Source of the DNA: Paracoccaceae bacterium | GTDB lineage: Bacteria; Pseudomonadota; Alphaproteobacteria; Rhodobacterales; Rhodobacteraceae | NCBI GenBank assembly: GCA_030148225.1 | Contig: JASBTX010000038.1 | Span: 88,434-152,433 of the forward strand | DNA: 64,000 bases | Direction of reading: 5' to 3' | Part shown: positions 8,999 through 18,684 of the stretch, piece after piece | How the letters are laid out: each line of letters begins with the position of its first letter | Numbering within the stretch: the stretch's first letter is position 1 | Position numbers and translations under genes: made by a program | Notes under the pieces: model-generated | Databases searched by the model: none | What the model was told of the DNA's origin: nothing | Seen by the model: the letters and a program-made list of their open reading frames with translations, nothing else

Positions 8999-10012
8999 TC
9001 AGACCGAGAGGCGCGCCGCCTGAACGCCACGTTCGCGGTAGGGCGTGGTCTGGTAATGCGAGCGGTAGCATTTCGAGAAATGTGACGGTGAGGCAAAGCC
9101 GCAGGCCAGCGCGACGTTGATCACGCTCATATCCGTCTGCATCAGCAGATTGCGGGCCTTTTGCAGACGGATTTCCATGTAATAACGTTTCGGGCTGCGG
9201 TTGAGATAACGGCGGAACAGGCGTTCGAGCTGGCGGGTCGACATGCCCACATCCTTGGCCAGGATCGAGGGGCTGATCGGTTCCTCGATATTGTTCTCCA
9301 TGATCTGGATCACGGCGCTGAGCTTGGGGTGGCGCACGCCGATGCGCGTCGGGATCGACAGGCGCTGCGCGTCCTGATCTGTGCGGATCGAGGTATAGAT
9401 CAGCTGATCGGCGACATCATTGGCCAGTTCCTCGCCATGGTCTTCAGCGATGAGTTTCAGCATCAGGTCGATCGACGAGGTGCCACCGGCGGTGGTCAGA
9501 CGGTTGCCATCGACGATGAACACCGATTTCGTCAGTTCTACATTCGGAAATTCCTCGACGAAACTGTCCTGATTTTCCCAGTGGATCGTGGCCTTCTTGC
9601 CGTCCAGCAGCCCGGCCTTGGCCAGCGTGTAGCCCGCCGTGCAAAGCCCGCCAATCGTGACGCCGCGCCGGGCTTCGCGGCGGAGCCATGACAGCACTTT
9701 CTTGGTGCTGGAGGCCTGAATATCCAGCCCGCCGCAAACAAGGACCAGATCGTCGCGCCCGATCTCTTCCAGCCCCATCTGCAGTTTGAACTCGGTTCCC
9801 GCAGAGCAGCCGATCATGTCGCCGCCTTCGCCCGCAATCACCCATTCATAGAGATCGCGCCCGGACATGCGGTTGGCCGCGCGCAGCGCCTCGACAGCGC
9901 AGGAAAAGCTGAGCAGCGTGAAGTTTTCCAGCAGGACAAAGATCACACGCTTCGGCTTTGCCTCGGCGGTTGCTCGTTTTGCTGGAGTCGCGGACAGGGC
10001 CATTTCGCGCAA
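8999..10012 (-). CDS. GlxA-family transcriptional regulator (DJ-1/PfpI domain plus AraC-type HTH)
   Basis: The 337-residue protein joins an N-terminal glutamine-amidotransferase-like DJ-1/PfpI domain (about 20-200), with the nucleophile-elbow region GGLCTAGYTLA, to a C-terminal AraC-type double helix-turn-helix (about 235-330; DVGMSTRQLERLFRRYL and ACGFASPSHFSKCYR). Family members often control catabolism of quaternary amines such as choline, carnitine or dimethylglycine, for example GbdR and CdhR. The dimethylglycine-dehydrogenase-like gene lies 5 kb away, which makes an amine ligand attractive but unproven. It is divergent from the DAHP synthase gene. The start could also lie at the second Met four codons later. 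Confidence 0.88.
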   Translation of the reverse strand: MREMALSATPAKRATAEAKPKRVIFVLLENFTLLSFSCAVEALRAANRMSGRDLYEWVIAGEGGDMIGCSAGTEFKLQMGLEEIGRDDLVLVCGGLDIQASSTKKVLSWLRREARRGVTIGGLCTAGYTLAKAGLLDGKKATIHWENQDSFVEEFPNVELTKSVFIVDGNRLTTAGGTSSIDLMLKLIAEDHGEELANDVADQLIYTSIRTDQDAQRLSIPTRIGVRHPKLSAVIQIMENNIEEPISPSILAKDVGMSTRQLERLFRRYLNRSPKRYYMEIRLQKARNLLMQTDMSVINVALACGFASPSHFSKCYRSHYQTTPYRERGVQAARLSV

Positions 10013-10190
10013 ACCTAACGGGTGTTTCTCGGGTAAAGGGTTTCATATCCTGCTTGGCCGGGCAAGAGAAGACGGCTCCGGCACAAAGTTATTTGCGTGG
10101 GCCGGATGAATTCGTCATTGGCATCCCGCGTGGTTTTTCCTTATAAGGCGGCTTCTGATACCGCTAACCCGAGCAAATGGAGCATTGACG

Positions 10191-11558
10191 ATGACACGGG
10201 CCTGGAACAAGTCGGACTGGCGCAGCAAACCACGCGTACAGATGCCGGACTATACTGACGCCACAGCGCTGAACGCGGTTGAGGCGCAGCTGGCCAAGTA
10301 TCCGCCGCTTGTTTTTGCCGGTGAGGCGCGCAAGCTCAAGGCGTCGCTGGGCGATGTGGCGGCGGGCCGGGGGTTCCTGTTGCAAGGGGGCGACTGCGCC
10401 GAGAGCTTCTCGGAATTCAGCGCCGACAATATCCGCGACACGTTCAAGGTGATGCTGCAGATGGCGATGGTGCTGACCTATGGCGCCAAAATGCCGGTGA
10501 TCAAGGTCGGCCGCATGGCGGGCCAGTTTGCCAAGCCACGCTCGGCGCCGACAGAGACGGTAAACGGTATCGAATTGCCATCTTACCGTGGTGATATCAT
10601 CAATGAACTGGATTTCACGCCCGAGGCGCGCATCCCCGACCCGGCCAAGATGCTGCAGGCCTATACTCAGGCGGCGGCAACGCTGAACCTGCTCAGGGCG
10701 TTTAGCCATGGCGGTTACGCCGATGTGCATCAGGTTCATGCATGGACGCTGGGCTTTACCGAGGGCGATAAGGCCACAAAATACCGCGATATGGCCAACC
10801 GTATCTCGGACACGCTGGATTTCATGACGGCGGCAGGGGTGAACCAGCAAACCGCGCATACGTTGCAGTCGGTGGATTTCTACACCAGCCACGAGGCGCT
10901 GCTGCTGGAATATGAAGAGGCGCTCTGCCGGGTTGATTCGACGACCGGACAGCATATTGCCGGATCGGGCCACATGATTTGGATCGGGGACCGGACCCGC
11001 CAGCCCGACGGGGCGCATGTGGAATTTGCCCGTGGCGTCAGCAATCCGATCGGGTTGAAATGCGGCCCGTCGACCACGACCGATGATCTCAAGCTGTTGA
11101 TGGAGCGGCTCAACCCGGAAAACGAGGCCGGTCGTCTGACGCTGATCGCGCGTTTCGGTGCCGGTCAGGTGGGCGATCATCTGCCGCGGCTTATCCGGGC
11201 GGTCGAGGAAGAGGGCGCGCGCGTCGTCTGGTCCTGCGATCCGATGCATGGCAACACGATCAAGTCGTCCTCGGGCTACAAGACGCGGCCCTTCGACAGC
11301 GTTCTGCGCGAGGTGCAGGAGTTTTTTGCCATTCACAAATCCGAAGGCACCATCCCCGGCGGCGTCCATTTCGAGATGACGGGTCAGGATGTGACCGAAT
11401 GCACCGGCGGCGTGCGCGCCGTCTCGGACGAGGACCTTTCGGACCGGTATCACACTGCCTGCGACCCGCGGCTCAATGCCAGCCAGGCGCTCGAGCTTGC
11501 CTTCCTCGTTGCCGAGGAGTTGCAGGCGCGTCAGGTCGACCTCGCCGCCGCGATGTAA
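10191..11558 (+). CDS. 3-deoxy-7-phosphoheptulonate (DAHP) synthase, class II
   Basis: The roughly 455-residue enzyme condenses phosphoenolpyruvate and erythrose 4-phosphate, the first step of the shikimate pathway to aromatic amino acids. It is the plant/Mycobacterium-like class II type, recognised by [11 protein letters not shown] near the N-terminus, GGDCAESF at about 65-72, [24 protein letters not shown] and [10 protein letters not shown]. The ATG at 10191 is preferred because GGAG ends 8 bases before it; a TTG at 10185 is too close to that site. The gene stands alone and is followed by a good terminator at 11623-11663. Confidence 0.95.
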   Translation: MTRAWNKSDWRSKPRVQMPDYTDATALNAVEAQLAKYPPLVFAGEARKLKASLGDVAAGRGFLLQGGDCAESFSEFSADNIRDTFKVMLQMAMVLTYGAKMPVIKVGRMAGQFAKPRSAPTETVNGIELPSYRGDIINELDFTPEARIPDPAKMLQAYTQAAATLNLLRAFSHGGYADVHQVHAWTLGFTEGDKATKYRDMANRISDTLDFMTAAGVNQQTAHTLQSVDFYTSHEALLLEYEEALCRVDSTTGQHIAGSGHMIWIGDRTRQPDGAHVEFARGVSNPIGLKCGPSTTTDDLKLLMERLNPENEAGRLTLIARFGAGQVGDHLPRLIRAVEEEGARVVWSCDPMHGNTIKSSSGYKTRPFDSVLREVQEFFAIHKSEGTIPGGVHFEMTGQDVTECTGGVRAVSDEDLSDRYHTACDPRLNASQALELAFLVAEELQARQVDLAAAM

Positions 11559-11622
11559 CTGTCATATTTGGTTAAGTATCGTGAGCAATAGTCTCATTAA
11601 TAACCAAAAATAGCCGAATTGG

Positions 11623-11663
11623 GCCCGGTGCGCGGATTCCCTGCGCGCCGGGCTGGATTTTTT
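11623..11663 (+). terminator. Intrinsic terminator after the DAHP synthase gene
   Basis: A G/C-rich hairpin, GCCCGGTGCGCGG paired with CCTGCGCGCCGGGC (one G-T pair and one bulge, short loop), is followed within four bases by six T residues. It lies 65 bases after the stop and before the permease gene. Confidence 0.75.
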
Positions 11664-11712
11664 GCCAAACAGGTTTTATGCGCGGGTCATCCACTGAACC
11701 GAGACCCCGCAT

Positions 11713-13599
11713 ATGGAAACAATCGCCCTGACCCCGGAAATGATCGCCGTTCTGGGCTTTCTCGGGTTTACGGTGTTTCTGTTCGTCTCCGAGATCGTGC
11801 GCGTCGATCTGGCGGCGATTCTGGTCATGGTGATGCTGGGTGCTGCCAGCTATGCCCCCGGTTTTGAAAATCTTGCCGATATCAACCGCCTGTTCGAAGG
11901 GTTCGGCTCGAACGCCGTCATCTCGATCATCGCGGTGATGATCATCGGCGCGGGTCTGGACAAGACCGGGCTGATGAGCACGGTCGCGTCTAAAATCCTC
12001 AAGATCGGCGGCACCCGCGAGGCAAGGATCGTCCCGATCATATCCTCCAGCGTCGGGTTCATTTCGTCATTCATGCAGAATGTCGGCGCGGCAGCACTGT
12101 TTCTGCCCGTGGTCAGCCGGATTTCGGCGCGCACCGAGATCCCGCTAAGTCGCCTGCTGATGCCGATGGGATTCTGTGCGATCCTGGGCGGTACGATGAC
12201 GATGGTCGGCTCATCGCCGCTGATCCTTCTGAACGATCTGATCCTGTCGACAAATCGTGATCTTGCCCCGGATCAGCAAATGCAGACCTTTGGTCTTTTC
12301 GACGTGACCCCCGTGGGCATCACACTCGTGGTCACAGGTATCCTGTATTTTGTGTTCTTTGGGCGGTTTGTACTGCCCAAGGCGGCGACGCCTGCCGAGG
12401 GTGTGACCGGGCAGTCGATGAAGGACTATCTCAAGCGTCTCTACGGGCTGAAGGCCGATCTGGTCGAGGTCGAGGTGCCCGAGGGATCGATCCTGGTCGG
12501 TCACACGCTCAACGATATTGCCGAGGCCAACCACCTTTATGTGATCGGGACAAATTTCCGGGGCAAGACCGCACTCGCTCCGCCAAATGATATCCAGATC
12601 GAGGCACCCTGCCGTCTGGCCATACTGGGCAGGCGCAAGGTGATTGCGGAATTTGCCGAAATCTTCGGCCTGCGCGTGCTGCCGCAGCTGGACGTTTTTG
12701 CCGAGGAAGTGGCCGCGACCAAATCCGGCGTCGCCGAGATTCTGATCCCGCCCCATTCCGAACTGGTCGGAAAATCGGCCCGCGACATGCGCATGCGCAT
12801 CGTCTATGAACTGAGCCTTCTGGCGATCCGGCGCGGTGAAAACACGCTGAGCCATGTCGAGACCGAGGAACATCACGCCTCGCGGATCGGGCGCGAGCCG
12901 ATGCAGGCCGGCGACACGATGGTTGTGCACACCACATGGGAGGCGCTGACCCGCGTCAACAAGGACCGCAATTTCGTCGTCGTGACCACCGATTTTCCGC
13001 AGGAAGAGCTGCGCCCGACCAAGGTGGGCTGGGCGCTGTTGTTCTTCCTGATTGCGCTGGGGCTGATCCTGTTTTCCGATCTGCGCCTGTCGCTTTGTCT
13101 GCTGATCGGTGCCATCGGCATGATCGTGACGCGCGTTCTGTCGATCGACGAGGCCTACGAGGCGGTGGGGTGGAACACCGTCTTTCTGTTGGCCAGTCTG
13201 ATCCCGCTGGGTCAGGCGGTGCAGTCAACGGGCACGGCGGAATGGATCGCGCTGCAGATCCTCTCGCTGCTGGACGGCTGGCCGATCTGGGCATTGCAGG
13301 CGGGCGTGGCGGTGCTGGCCACGATCTTTACGCTGGTTATGTCGAATGTGGGGGCGACTGTTCTGCTGGTGCCGCTGGCGGTGTCAATTGCCATCGCTGC
13401 CGGGGGTGATCCGGCGATATTCGCGCTGACGGTGGCGATTTCCACCTCGAACTCGTTCCTGATCCCCACCCATCAGGTCAATGCGCTGATCATGGTGCCG
13501 GGGCGCTACAAGGTGGCTGATTTCGTGCGCGCTGGCGGGATCATGACGCTGCTATTCCTCGTCGTCTCGATGATCATGCTCGAGCTTGTCTTTGGATGA
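11713..13599 (+). CDS. SLC13-family permease with two TrkA-C (RCK_C) domains
   Basis: The 628-residue inner-membrane protein has two hydrophobic halves (about residues 8-230 and 437-628) flanking a soluble insert. The first half includes SFMQNVGAAALFLPV and GGTMTMVGSSPLIL, and the second includes MSNVGATVLLVPLAVSIA and ISTSNSFLIPTHQ, the paired signature loops of anion:Na+ symporters. The insert (about 235-420) holds two RCK_C-type regulatory domains (VEVPEGSILVGHTL and EILIPPHSELVGKSARD). Relatives carry sulfate, dicarboxylates or other anions; the substrate is not readable. Its 3-prime end overlaps the convergent PAS gene by 48 bases. Confidence 0.85.
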   Translation: METIALTPEMIAVLGFLGFTVFLFVSEIVRVDLAAILVMVMLGAASYAPGFENLADINRLFEGFGSNAVISIIAVMIIGAGLDKTGLMSTVASKILKIGGTREARIVPIISSSVGFISSFMQNVGAAALFLPVVSRISARTEIPLSRLLMPMGFCAILGGTMTMVGSSPLILLNDLILSTNRDLAPDQQMQTFGLFDVTPVGITLVVTGILYFVFFGRFVLPKAATPAEGVTGQSMKDYLKRLYGLKADLVEVEVPEGSILVGHTLNDIAEANHLYVIGTNFRGKTALAPPNDIQIEAPCRLAILGRRKVIAEFAEIFGLRVLPQLDVFAEEVAATKSGVAEILIPPHSELVGKSARDMRMRIVYELSLLAIRRGENTLSHVETEEHHASRIGREPMQAGDTMVVHTTWEALTRVNKDRNFVVVTTDFPQEELRPTKVGWALLFFLIALGLILFSDLRLSLCLLIGAIGMIVTRVLSIDEAYEAVGWNTVFLLASLIPLGQAVQSTGTAEWIALQILSLLDGWPIWALQAGVAVLATIFTLVMSNVGATVLLVPLAVSIAIAAGGDPAIFALTVAISTSNSFLIPTHQVNALIMVPGRYKVADFVRAGGIMTLLFLVVSMIMLELVFG

Positions 13600-14229
13600 C
13601 ACGAGCCTGAGATAGGGCACCGGACCCTCGGCAAACCCTGCGCCTGCTGCCCCGCTGCCCCGGGTGCGGGGCATAATTTTCCCGCCGCGACGGGGATTGT
13701 CCTGACCGGTCAACGCCACGATATCGGGCCGCCCCCTGATCCGACGGGCCGCGCGATCCTGCGCCCCCCGCCCGGGCACATAGCTGCCCAATGCCCGCGA
13801 CGGCGCCCCCTGCTGATCAAGAAGCGGTAAAAGCGTCAGGTAGCCCGAGACCGGCGCGCCGGGCAGCCCCGTTTCAAGCCGGAGCCATGCCGGGCGGCTG
13901 AATACCCGGCCCAGAAGCGCAGCGATCCGCACCGCATCCCCGGGCGCAAAAAACCCGGCAAAGCCCAGCCCGCGCGCGTCCCGCCCATAGAGCGCATTGA
14001 CCGAACGCCCGGCCACGCGGAACGCGGCCGCATTATCCCCCTGACATTCAAGGATGAAGGCGTGGTCCAGCACATCCTCGAGTGCGCGCGGATCGATATC
14101 GGCGCGCGCGGGAATGTCGCCACCATCACGCAAACTGTCCCAATACCGAAAAATGGCCTCTCCTACCTGTTCTGGCGTCATTGCATTCCCGTGCAGACGG
14201 CAATCGCTCGCTGTGTCCCTGTCCTGCAT
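13552..14229 (-). CDS. PAS-domain protein (PAS_5-like), function unknown
   Basis: The product is about 225 residues from the ATG at 14229, which has AGGGGAAAGG upstream; an in-frame start at 14325 would add 32 residues. TPEQVGEAIFRYWDSLRDG followed by RADIDPRALEDVLDHAFILE and a core PAS-like segment (FRVAGRSVNALYGRDARG) is the pattern of the alphaproteobacterial PAS_5 family. Members are soluble and some have been tied to motility or cell-cycle control; no output domain is present here. The C-terminal 60 residues look disordered. It ends inside the end of the SLC13 gene and is divergent from yicC. Confidence 0.75.
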   Translation of the reverse strand: MQDRDTASDCRLHGNAMTPEQVGEAIFRYWDSLRDGGDIPARADIDPRALEDVLDHAFILECQGDNAAAFRVAGRSVNALYGRDARGLGFAGFFAPGDAVRIAALLGRVFSRPAWLRLETGLPGAPVSGYLTLLPLLDQQGAPSRALGSYVPGRGAQDRAARRIRGRPDIVALTGQDNPRRGGKIMPRTRGSGAAGAGFAEGPVPYLRLVSSKDKLEHDHRDDEE

Positions 14230-14385
14230 GCGCGGCCTTTCCCCTGGCGAAAAGGGTTGGTTTCGCGCGATGAGTTGTTCCGCCTCCCGGCGTCTGTTAA
14301 CCCTGCGCTCAGAAACATTACCCAAATCTTAACCGGGCAGGGGTATCGCACAGGTTTTCGAAAATTGGCGCGAGAAGAGTGTTAA

Positions 14386-15282
14386 ATGGTTAACTCGATG
14401 ACCGGATTTGCCGCCGGGACCGGCGCGGCAGAAGGGTTCGACTGGAGTTGGGATCTGCGCAGCGTCAATGCGCGCGGGCTGGATCTGCGCCTGAGGGTGC
14501 CGGACTGGATCAGCGGGCTGGAGCCCGAATTGCGCAAAGCGCTGTCGGCTGCATTGGGGCGCGGGTCTGTCGCGCTGAGCCTGAGGCTGACGCGCGCGGC
14601 GGGCGCGGCGGGGCTGCAGATTGATCCGGGCGGGCTGGCGCAGGCGCTGGACGGAATCGCGCGCGTTCAGGCGGCAGCTGCGGATGCCGGTATCGCACTT
14701 TCAGAAACGCGTGCAGCCGACATTCTGGCCATGCGCGGCGTGAGCGAGGCCCCCCAGACCGACACCGGCGAGGCCGCGCGGCTGAAGACGGCACTGGTGG
14801 CGGATTTCCGCGGGCTGCTGGATCAGCTGCTGGCCATGCGCCGCGACGAGGGGGCGGCGCTGAAGGCGGTCATCTCCGCGCAGCTGGACGAGATCGCGAC
14901 ACTGACGGTCGCGGCGCAGGAGGCCGCCGGTGCACGCCAGCCGCGCATGCGCGAGACGCTGAAGGCCGCGCTGGAAGAGATCATGGCAACCACCGCAGAG
15001 GGCCTGGATGAGGCGCGGGTGCTGCAGGAACTCGCGGTTCTGGCGCTTAAATCCGACGTCACCGAAGAGCTGGACCGCCTGTCCGCCCATGTTGATGCCG
15101 CCCGTGAATTGCTGGATGCCGGTCAGCCAGTGGGGCGGCGGCTGGATTTCCTTTGTCAGGAATTCAACCGCGAGGCCAACACGCTCTGCGCCAAATCCGG
15201 CGCGGTCGCGCTGACGCGGATCGGGCTTGACCTGAAAGCCGCCATCGATCAGATGCGCGAGCAGATCCAGAACGTGGAGTGA
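14386..15282 (+). CDS. yicC: YicC family protein (stress-associated RNase/RNA-decay adaptor)
   Basis: The 298-residue protein begins with the family mark NSMTGFA and has the N-terminal YicC domain (to about 155) and the C-terminal DUF1732 domain with RRLDFLCQEFNREANTLCAKS near 250-270. In Escherichia coli YicC acts in RNA turnover. The gene leads a tight rightward cluster, with gmk starting 3 bases after its stop, and the yicC-gmk pairing is widely conserved. A GAGAAGAG stretch precedes the ATG. Confidence 0.92.
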   Translation: MVNSMTGFAAGTGAAEGFDWSWDLRSVNARGLDLRLRVPDWISGLEPELRKALSAALGRGSVALSLRLTRAAGAAGLQIDPGGLAQALDGIARVQAAAADAGIALSETRAADILAMRGVSEAPQTDTGEAARLKTALVADFRGLLDQLLAMRRDEGAALKAVISAQLDEIATLTVAAQEAAGARQPRMRETLKAALEEIMATTAEGLDEARVLQELAVLALKSDVTEELDRLSAHVDAARELLDAGQPVGRRLDFLCQEFNREANTLCAKSGAVALTRIGLDLKAAIDQMREQIQNVE

Positions 15283-15285
15283 GAC

Positions 15286-15927
15286 ATGGCCGGTCGCCGG
15301 GGGCTTTTGATCATCCTGTCGTCGCCTTCGGGCGCGGGCAAGAGCACGCTGGCCCGCCGCATGATGGCCTGGGACCCGACGCTCAAGTTTTCCGTCTCGG
15401 CCACGACCCGGGCACCGCGCCCGGGGGAGACGGACGGGGTTGAGTATTTTTTCAAAGAAGAAGATGAGTTTCGCGCCATGATCGCGGCGGGTGACATGCT
15501 CGAGCATGCGCAGGTCTTCGGCCATTTCTACGGATCACCGCGCGCACCGGTCGAGGCGGCCATCGGTGCGGGGCAGGACGTGCTTTTTGACATTGACTGG
15601 CAGGGCGGGCAGCAGATCCGGAACTCGGTGCTGGGCAAGCATACATTGTCGGTTTTCATCCTGCCGCCCTCGATCCGCGAACTGGAGCGGCGGCTGTGTA
15701 CGCGCGGGCAGGACAGCGGTGACGTGATCGCGCGGCGCATGCAGAAGAGCCGCGACGAGATCAGCCACTGGCCCGAATATGATTACGTGCTGATCAATGA
15801 CGATCTGGAGGAGACGGCGGAAAGGCTGAAGACCATCATCACCGCCGAGCGGATGCGCATTTCACAGCAGCCTGATCTGGTGGAGATCGTGCGGGGGCTG
15901 AACGCGGAATTCGAGGACAGGACATGA
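15286..15927 (+). CDS. gmk: Guanylate kinase
   Basis: The 213-residue cytoplasmic enzyme phosphorylates GMP to GDP with ATP. The P-loop [10 protein letters not shown] spans residues 12-21; the GMP-binding region follows with [13 protein letters not shown] and DGVEYFF. Length is normal for the family. It lies between yicC and the gamma carbonic anhydrase gene, whose start overlaps the gmk stop (ATGA), so this is one transcription unit. Confidence 0.97.
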   Translation: MAGRRGLLIILSSPSGAGKSTLARRMMAWDPTLKFSVSATTRAPRPGETDGVEYFFKEEDEFRAMIAAGDMLEHAQVFGHFYGSPRAPVEAAIGAGQDVLFDIDWQGGQQIRNSVLGKHTLSVFILPPSIRELERRLCTRGQDSGDVIARRMQKSRDEISHWPEYDYVLINDDLEETAERLKTIITAERMRISQQPDLVEIVRGLNAEFEDRT

Positions 15928-16454
15928 CGATTTATGCGCTGGGCGATGCGCGGCCCGAGATCGCCGAAGACAGCTGGATTGCCCCGAATGCGACGGTGCT
16001 GGGCCGGGTGGTACTGGCGCGGGGTGCTTCGGTCTGGTTCGGGGCGGTGCTGCGCGGCGACAATGAGCCGATCAGGGTTGGCGAGGGCAGCAATATTCAG
16101 GAGAATGCGGTTCTGCACACGGATATGGGCTTTCCGCTGGAAATCGGGCGCGACTGCACGATCGGGCACCGGGCCATGCTGCATGGCTGCACCATTGGTG
16201 ACGGGTCGCTGATCGGCATGGGTGCTACCGTGCTGAACGGTGCGGTGATCGGGCGGAACTGTCTGATCGGTGCCGGGGCGCTGATTACCGAGGGCAAGGT
16301 GATCGAGGACGGGTCGATGGTGCTGGGGGCGCCGGGGCGCGTTGTCAGAATGCTGGACGCGGCCGAGATCGCGGGCCTCGGCGCCTCGGCCGCCGGTTAC
16401 CGCGACAACATGCGCCGCTTTCGCGAGACGCTGGCGCCGCTGGACGAGGGTTAG
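15924..16454 (+). CDS. Gamma-class carbonic anhydrase family protein (hexapeptide repeat)
   Basis: The 176-residue protein is a left-handed beta-helix of hexapeptide repeats. [31 protein letters not shown] and the [31 protein letters not shown] stretch contain the three histidines expected to hold the metal. Relatives (YrdA/PaaY/CaiE-like) include active carbonic anhydrases and proteins of uncertain activity, so catalysis is not guaranteed. Translationally coupled to gmk and followed after 3 bases by a PLP enzyme gene. Confidence 0.88.
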   Translation: MTIYALGDARPEIAEDSWIAPNATVLGRVVLARGASVWFGAVLRGDNEPIRVGEGSNIQENAVLHTDMGFPLEIGRDCTIGHRAMLHGCTIGDGSLIGMGATVLNGAVIGRNCLIGAGALITEGKVIEDGSMVLGAPGRVVRMLDAAEIAGLGASAAGYRDNMRRFRETLAPLDEG

Positions 16455-16457
16455 GAG

Positions 16458-17639
16458 ATGGCACGCAAACCACCCAACATGGTGCGCCGGGTCGCCTTTC
16501 CCGAGAGCCTGAGCCGGCCCGTGGCGACGCCATTGCAGCCATCGATCGTCTATGCTTCGCGCACGCCCGATGAGCTGGATGATCAGTATGAGGGGCGCGA
16601 GAAGGGGTTCACCTATTCGCGCGAGGGTCATCCCAATGCCGAATTGCTGGCCGGTAAGATCGATCAGCTGGAAGGGGTGACGGGTGGCATCGTTGTCTCG
16701 TCGGGTATGGCGGCGGTGTCGGTCATGTTTCTGGGGCTGTTGCGCGCGGGCGATCACGTGATCGGCGGCAACCAGCTTTATGGCCGGTCGCTGAGGCTCA
16801 TGAACGAGGAATTGCCGCGCCAGGGGATCGAGACAAGCCTTGCCGATCCGACCGACATTTCAGCCATCGCCGCCGCGATCCGGCCCAATACGCGGCTGAT
16901 CCTGATCGAGACAGTGTCGAACCCGACGATTAGGGTTGCCGATGTGGAAGGGATCATTGCGCTGGCGCGGGACCGCGGCATCCTGATCGCGGTCGACAAT
17001 ACCTTTACCACGCCGCTGGCGGTGCAGCCGCTGCGTCTGGGCGCCGATATTGTTATCCATTCGATATCCAAACTGATGGGCGGGCATTCCGACGTGATGC
17101 TGGGCTATGTCGCGGCGCGGGAGGCGGCGCTGAATACCCGCATGGAGAGCGTGGCGGTGACCTATGGTTTTACCGGCAGCCCGTTTGACTGCTGGCTGGC
17201 CGAGCGCGGGCTTTTCACCTTTGCGCTGCGCTATCAGCAGGCCGAGGCCAATGCGGCGGCGCTGGCCGATCACATCGCCGGATTGCCGGGGGTGGAGCGG
17301 GTGCTCTATCCCGGTCGGGGTGATCATCCCGATCACAACCGGGCGGTGGCGCTGTTGGCGGGGCGCTATGCCAATATGCTGAGCTTTGTCGTCAGTGGCG
17401 GTCGCGCGGCGGCCAACCGTCTGGCTTCGGCTGTGCCGGGGCTCGCCTTTGCGCCGACTTTGGGTGATGTCGGCACGACGCTGTCGCATCCGATGTCATC
17501 GTCGCATCGCGCCCTTTCGCCCGAGGAGCAGGCGCGCATCGGCATCAGCGAGGGATTTTTCAGGGTATCGGTCGGTATCGAGGATATCGATCTTCTGCGC
17601 GCGGATTTCGAAACCGCCATCGGGGCGGCGCGCGGATAA
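16458..17639 (+). CDS. PLP-dependent trans-sulfuration enzyme (O-succinylhomoserine sulfhydrylase / cystathionine gamma-synthase type)
   Basis: The 393-residue enzyme belongs to the Cys/Met metabolism PLP family. Lys205 in HSISKLMGGHSD is the Schiff-base lysine, preceded by VDNTFTTPLAVQPL, with TYSREGHPN near residue 54 and the C-terminal SHPMSSSHRALSPEEQARIGISEGFFRVSVGIED. Family members make or break cystathionine, or add sulfide to an activated homoserine, on the way to methionine. The sequence does not decide between these or methionine gamma-lyase. It sits inside the yicC-phoR run, 3 bases before phoR. Confidence 0.88.
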   Translation: MARKPPNMVRRVAFPESLSRPVATPLQPSIVYASRTPDELDDQYEGREKGFTYSREGHPNAELLAGKIDQLEGVTGGIVVSSGMAAVSVMFLGLLRAGDHVIGGNQLYGRSLRLMNEELPRQGIETSLADPTDISAIAAAIRPNTRLILIETVSNPTIRVADVEGIIALARDRGILIAVDNTFTTPLAVQPLRLGADIVIHSISKLMGGHSDVMLGYVAAREAALNTRMESVAVTYGFTGSPFDCWLAERGLFTFALRYQQAEANAAALADHIAGLPGVERVLYPGRGDHPDHNRAVALLAGRYANMLSFVVSGGRAAANRLASAVPGLAFAPTLGDVGTTLSHPMSSSHRALSPEEQARIGISEGFFRVSVGIEDIDLLRADFETAIGAARG

Positions 17640-17642
17640 TCC

Positions 17643-18683
17643 ATGCAGTTCGATCCGATCCGCGCCGTGACCCGCAACCTGCCTTTGCCGGTCATCGTTC
17701 TGGATGCGGCCGAGCGGGTGCAGGTGGTCAATGACGCGGCGCGCGATCTGATCGGTGCCGGGCTGGAAGGGCGTCATTATGTGACCGTGCTGCGCCAGCC
17801 CTCGGTATCGGGCGCCATTGACGCGGCCTATCGCACCAGCGCGCCGCAGCGGGGACGCCACGTGGTCAGCGCGGCGGAAGGCGAGATCAGTTTTGACGTC
17901 AGGGTTCAGCCCTTTTACCTGCAGGAAGAGGGGGCGCTGGTGTTGAGTTTCGAGGACACGACCCCCATCGAGACGGCGCGGGCCATGCGGCGGGATTTCG
18001 TGGCCAATGTCAGCCACGAGTTGCGCTCGCCCCTGACGGCGGTGCTGGGTTTCATTGAAACGCTGAAGGGGTCGGCACGCGATGACCCGTCTGCCCGGGC
18101 ACGTTTTCTGGATGTGATGGAGCATGAGGCGCGGCGGATGAACCGGCTGATCCGCGATCTCTTGTCACTGTCACGTGTCGAGGGTGACGCGCGCCAACGC
18201 CCCCGTGGCAAGGTCGAGTTGCAGGATATCCTGCGCCTGACCCTGTCGGCGCAGGAGCCGTTGGCGCAGGAGCATGATGTCACCTTTCAGATCGACGCGC
18301 CCGACGGGCCGCTGACGGTGATGGGCGACAGCGATCAGCTGACGCAGGTGTTTCAGAACCTCGTTGAAAACGCGATCAAATATGGCGGCGACGGGGCGAC
18401 GGTGACGCTGCGCGTTGCCCCTGTGGAGCGCGACCGGATTTTGCGGCGGCGCGTTCTGCAGGTGGATGTGATCGATCAGGGTGCGGGGATCGAGGCCGTG
18501 CATCTGCCGCGCCTGACCGAGCGCTTCTACCGGATCGACGATCACCGGTCGCGGGAAAAGGGCGGAACCGGGCTGGGGCTGGCCATCGTCAAACATATCA
18601 TAAGCCGCCACCGCGGGCGGCTGAAGATCGACAGTGAACTGGGCAGGGGGACGGTGTTTTCCGTCTTTCTGCCGGTGGAGTGA
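17643..18683 (+). CDS. phoR: Phosphate regulon sensor histidine kinase PhoR-like
   Basis: The 346-residue protein has an N-terminal PAS domain (about 10-105), the phospho-acceptor helix with His125 in VANVSHELRSPLTAV, and a HATPase domain with NLVENAIKYGG, DQGAGI and GGTGLGLAI. Its position before pstSCAB-phoU-phoB points to PhoR, the partner of PhoB. I see no membrane-spanning segment, whereas the E. coli protein is anchored by its N-terminus, so this one would be soluble or recruited to the PstSCAB-PhoU complex. It starts 3 bases after the sulfhydrylase gene, so it may be transcribed from the yicC promoter rather than the Pho box. Confidence 0.92.
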   Translation: MQFDPIRAVTRNLPLPVIVLDAAERVQVVNDAARDLIGAGLEGRHYVTVLRQPSVSGAIDAAYRTSAPQRGRHVVSAAEGEISFDVRVQPFYLQEEGALVLSFEDTTPIETARAMRRDFVANVSHELRSPLTAVLGFIETLKGSARDDPSARARFLDVMEHEARRMNRLIRDLLSLSRVEGDARQRPRGKVELQDILRLTLSAQEPLAQEHDVTFQIDAPDGPLTVMGDSDQLTQVFQNLVENAIKYGGDGATVTLRVAPVERDRILRRRVLQVDVIDQGAGIEAVHLPRLTERFYRIDDHRSREKGGTGLGLAIVKHIISRHRGRLKIDSELGRGTVFSVFLPVE

Positions 18684-18684
18684 C

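Noticed and set aside
11557..11577. Possible Pho box before the SLC13 permease gene (CTGTCATATTT)
   Set aside because: Only one of the 7-base repeats is present; the adjoining 11 bases do not repeat it, and a terminator lies between it and the gene.
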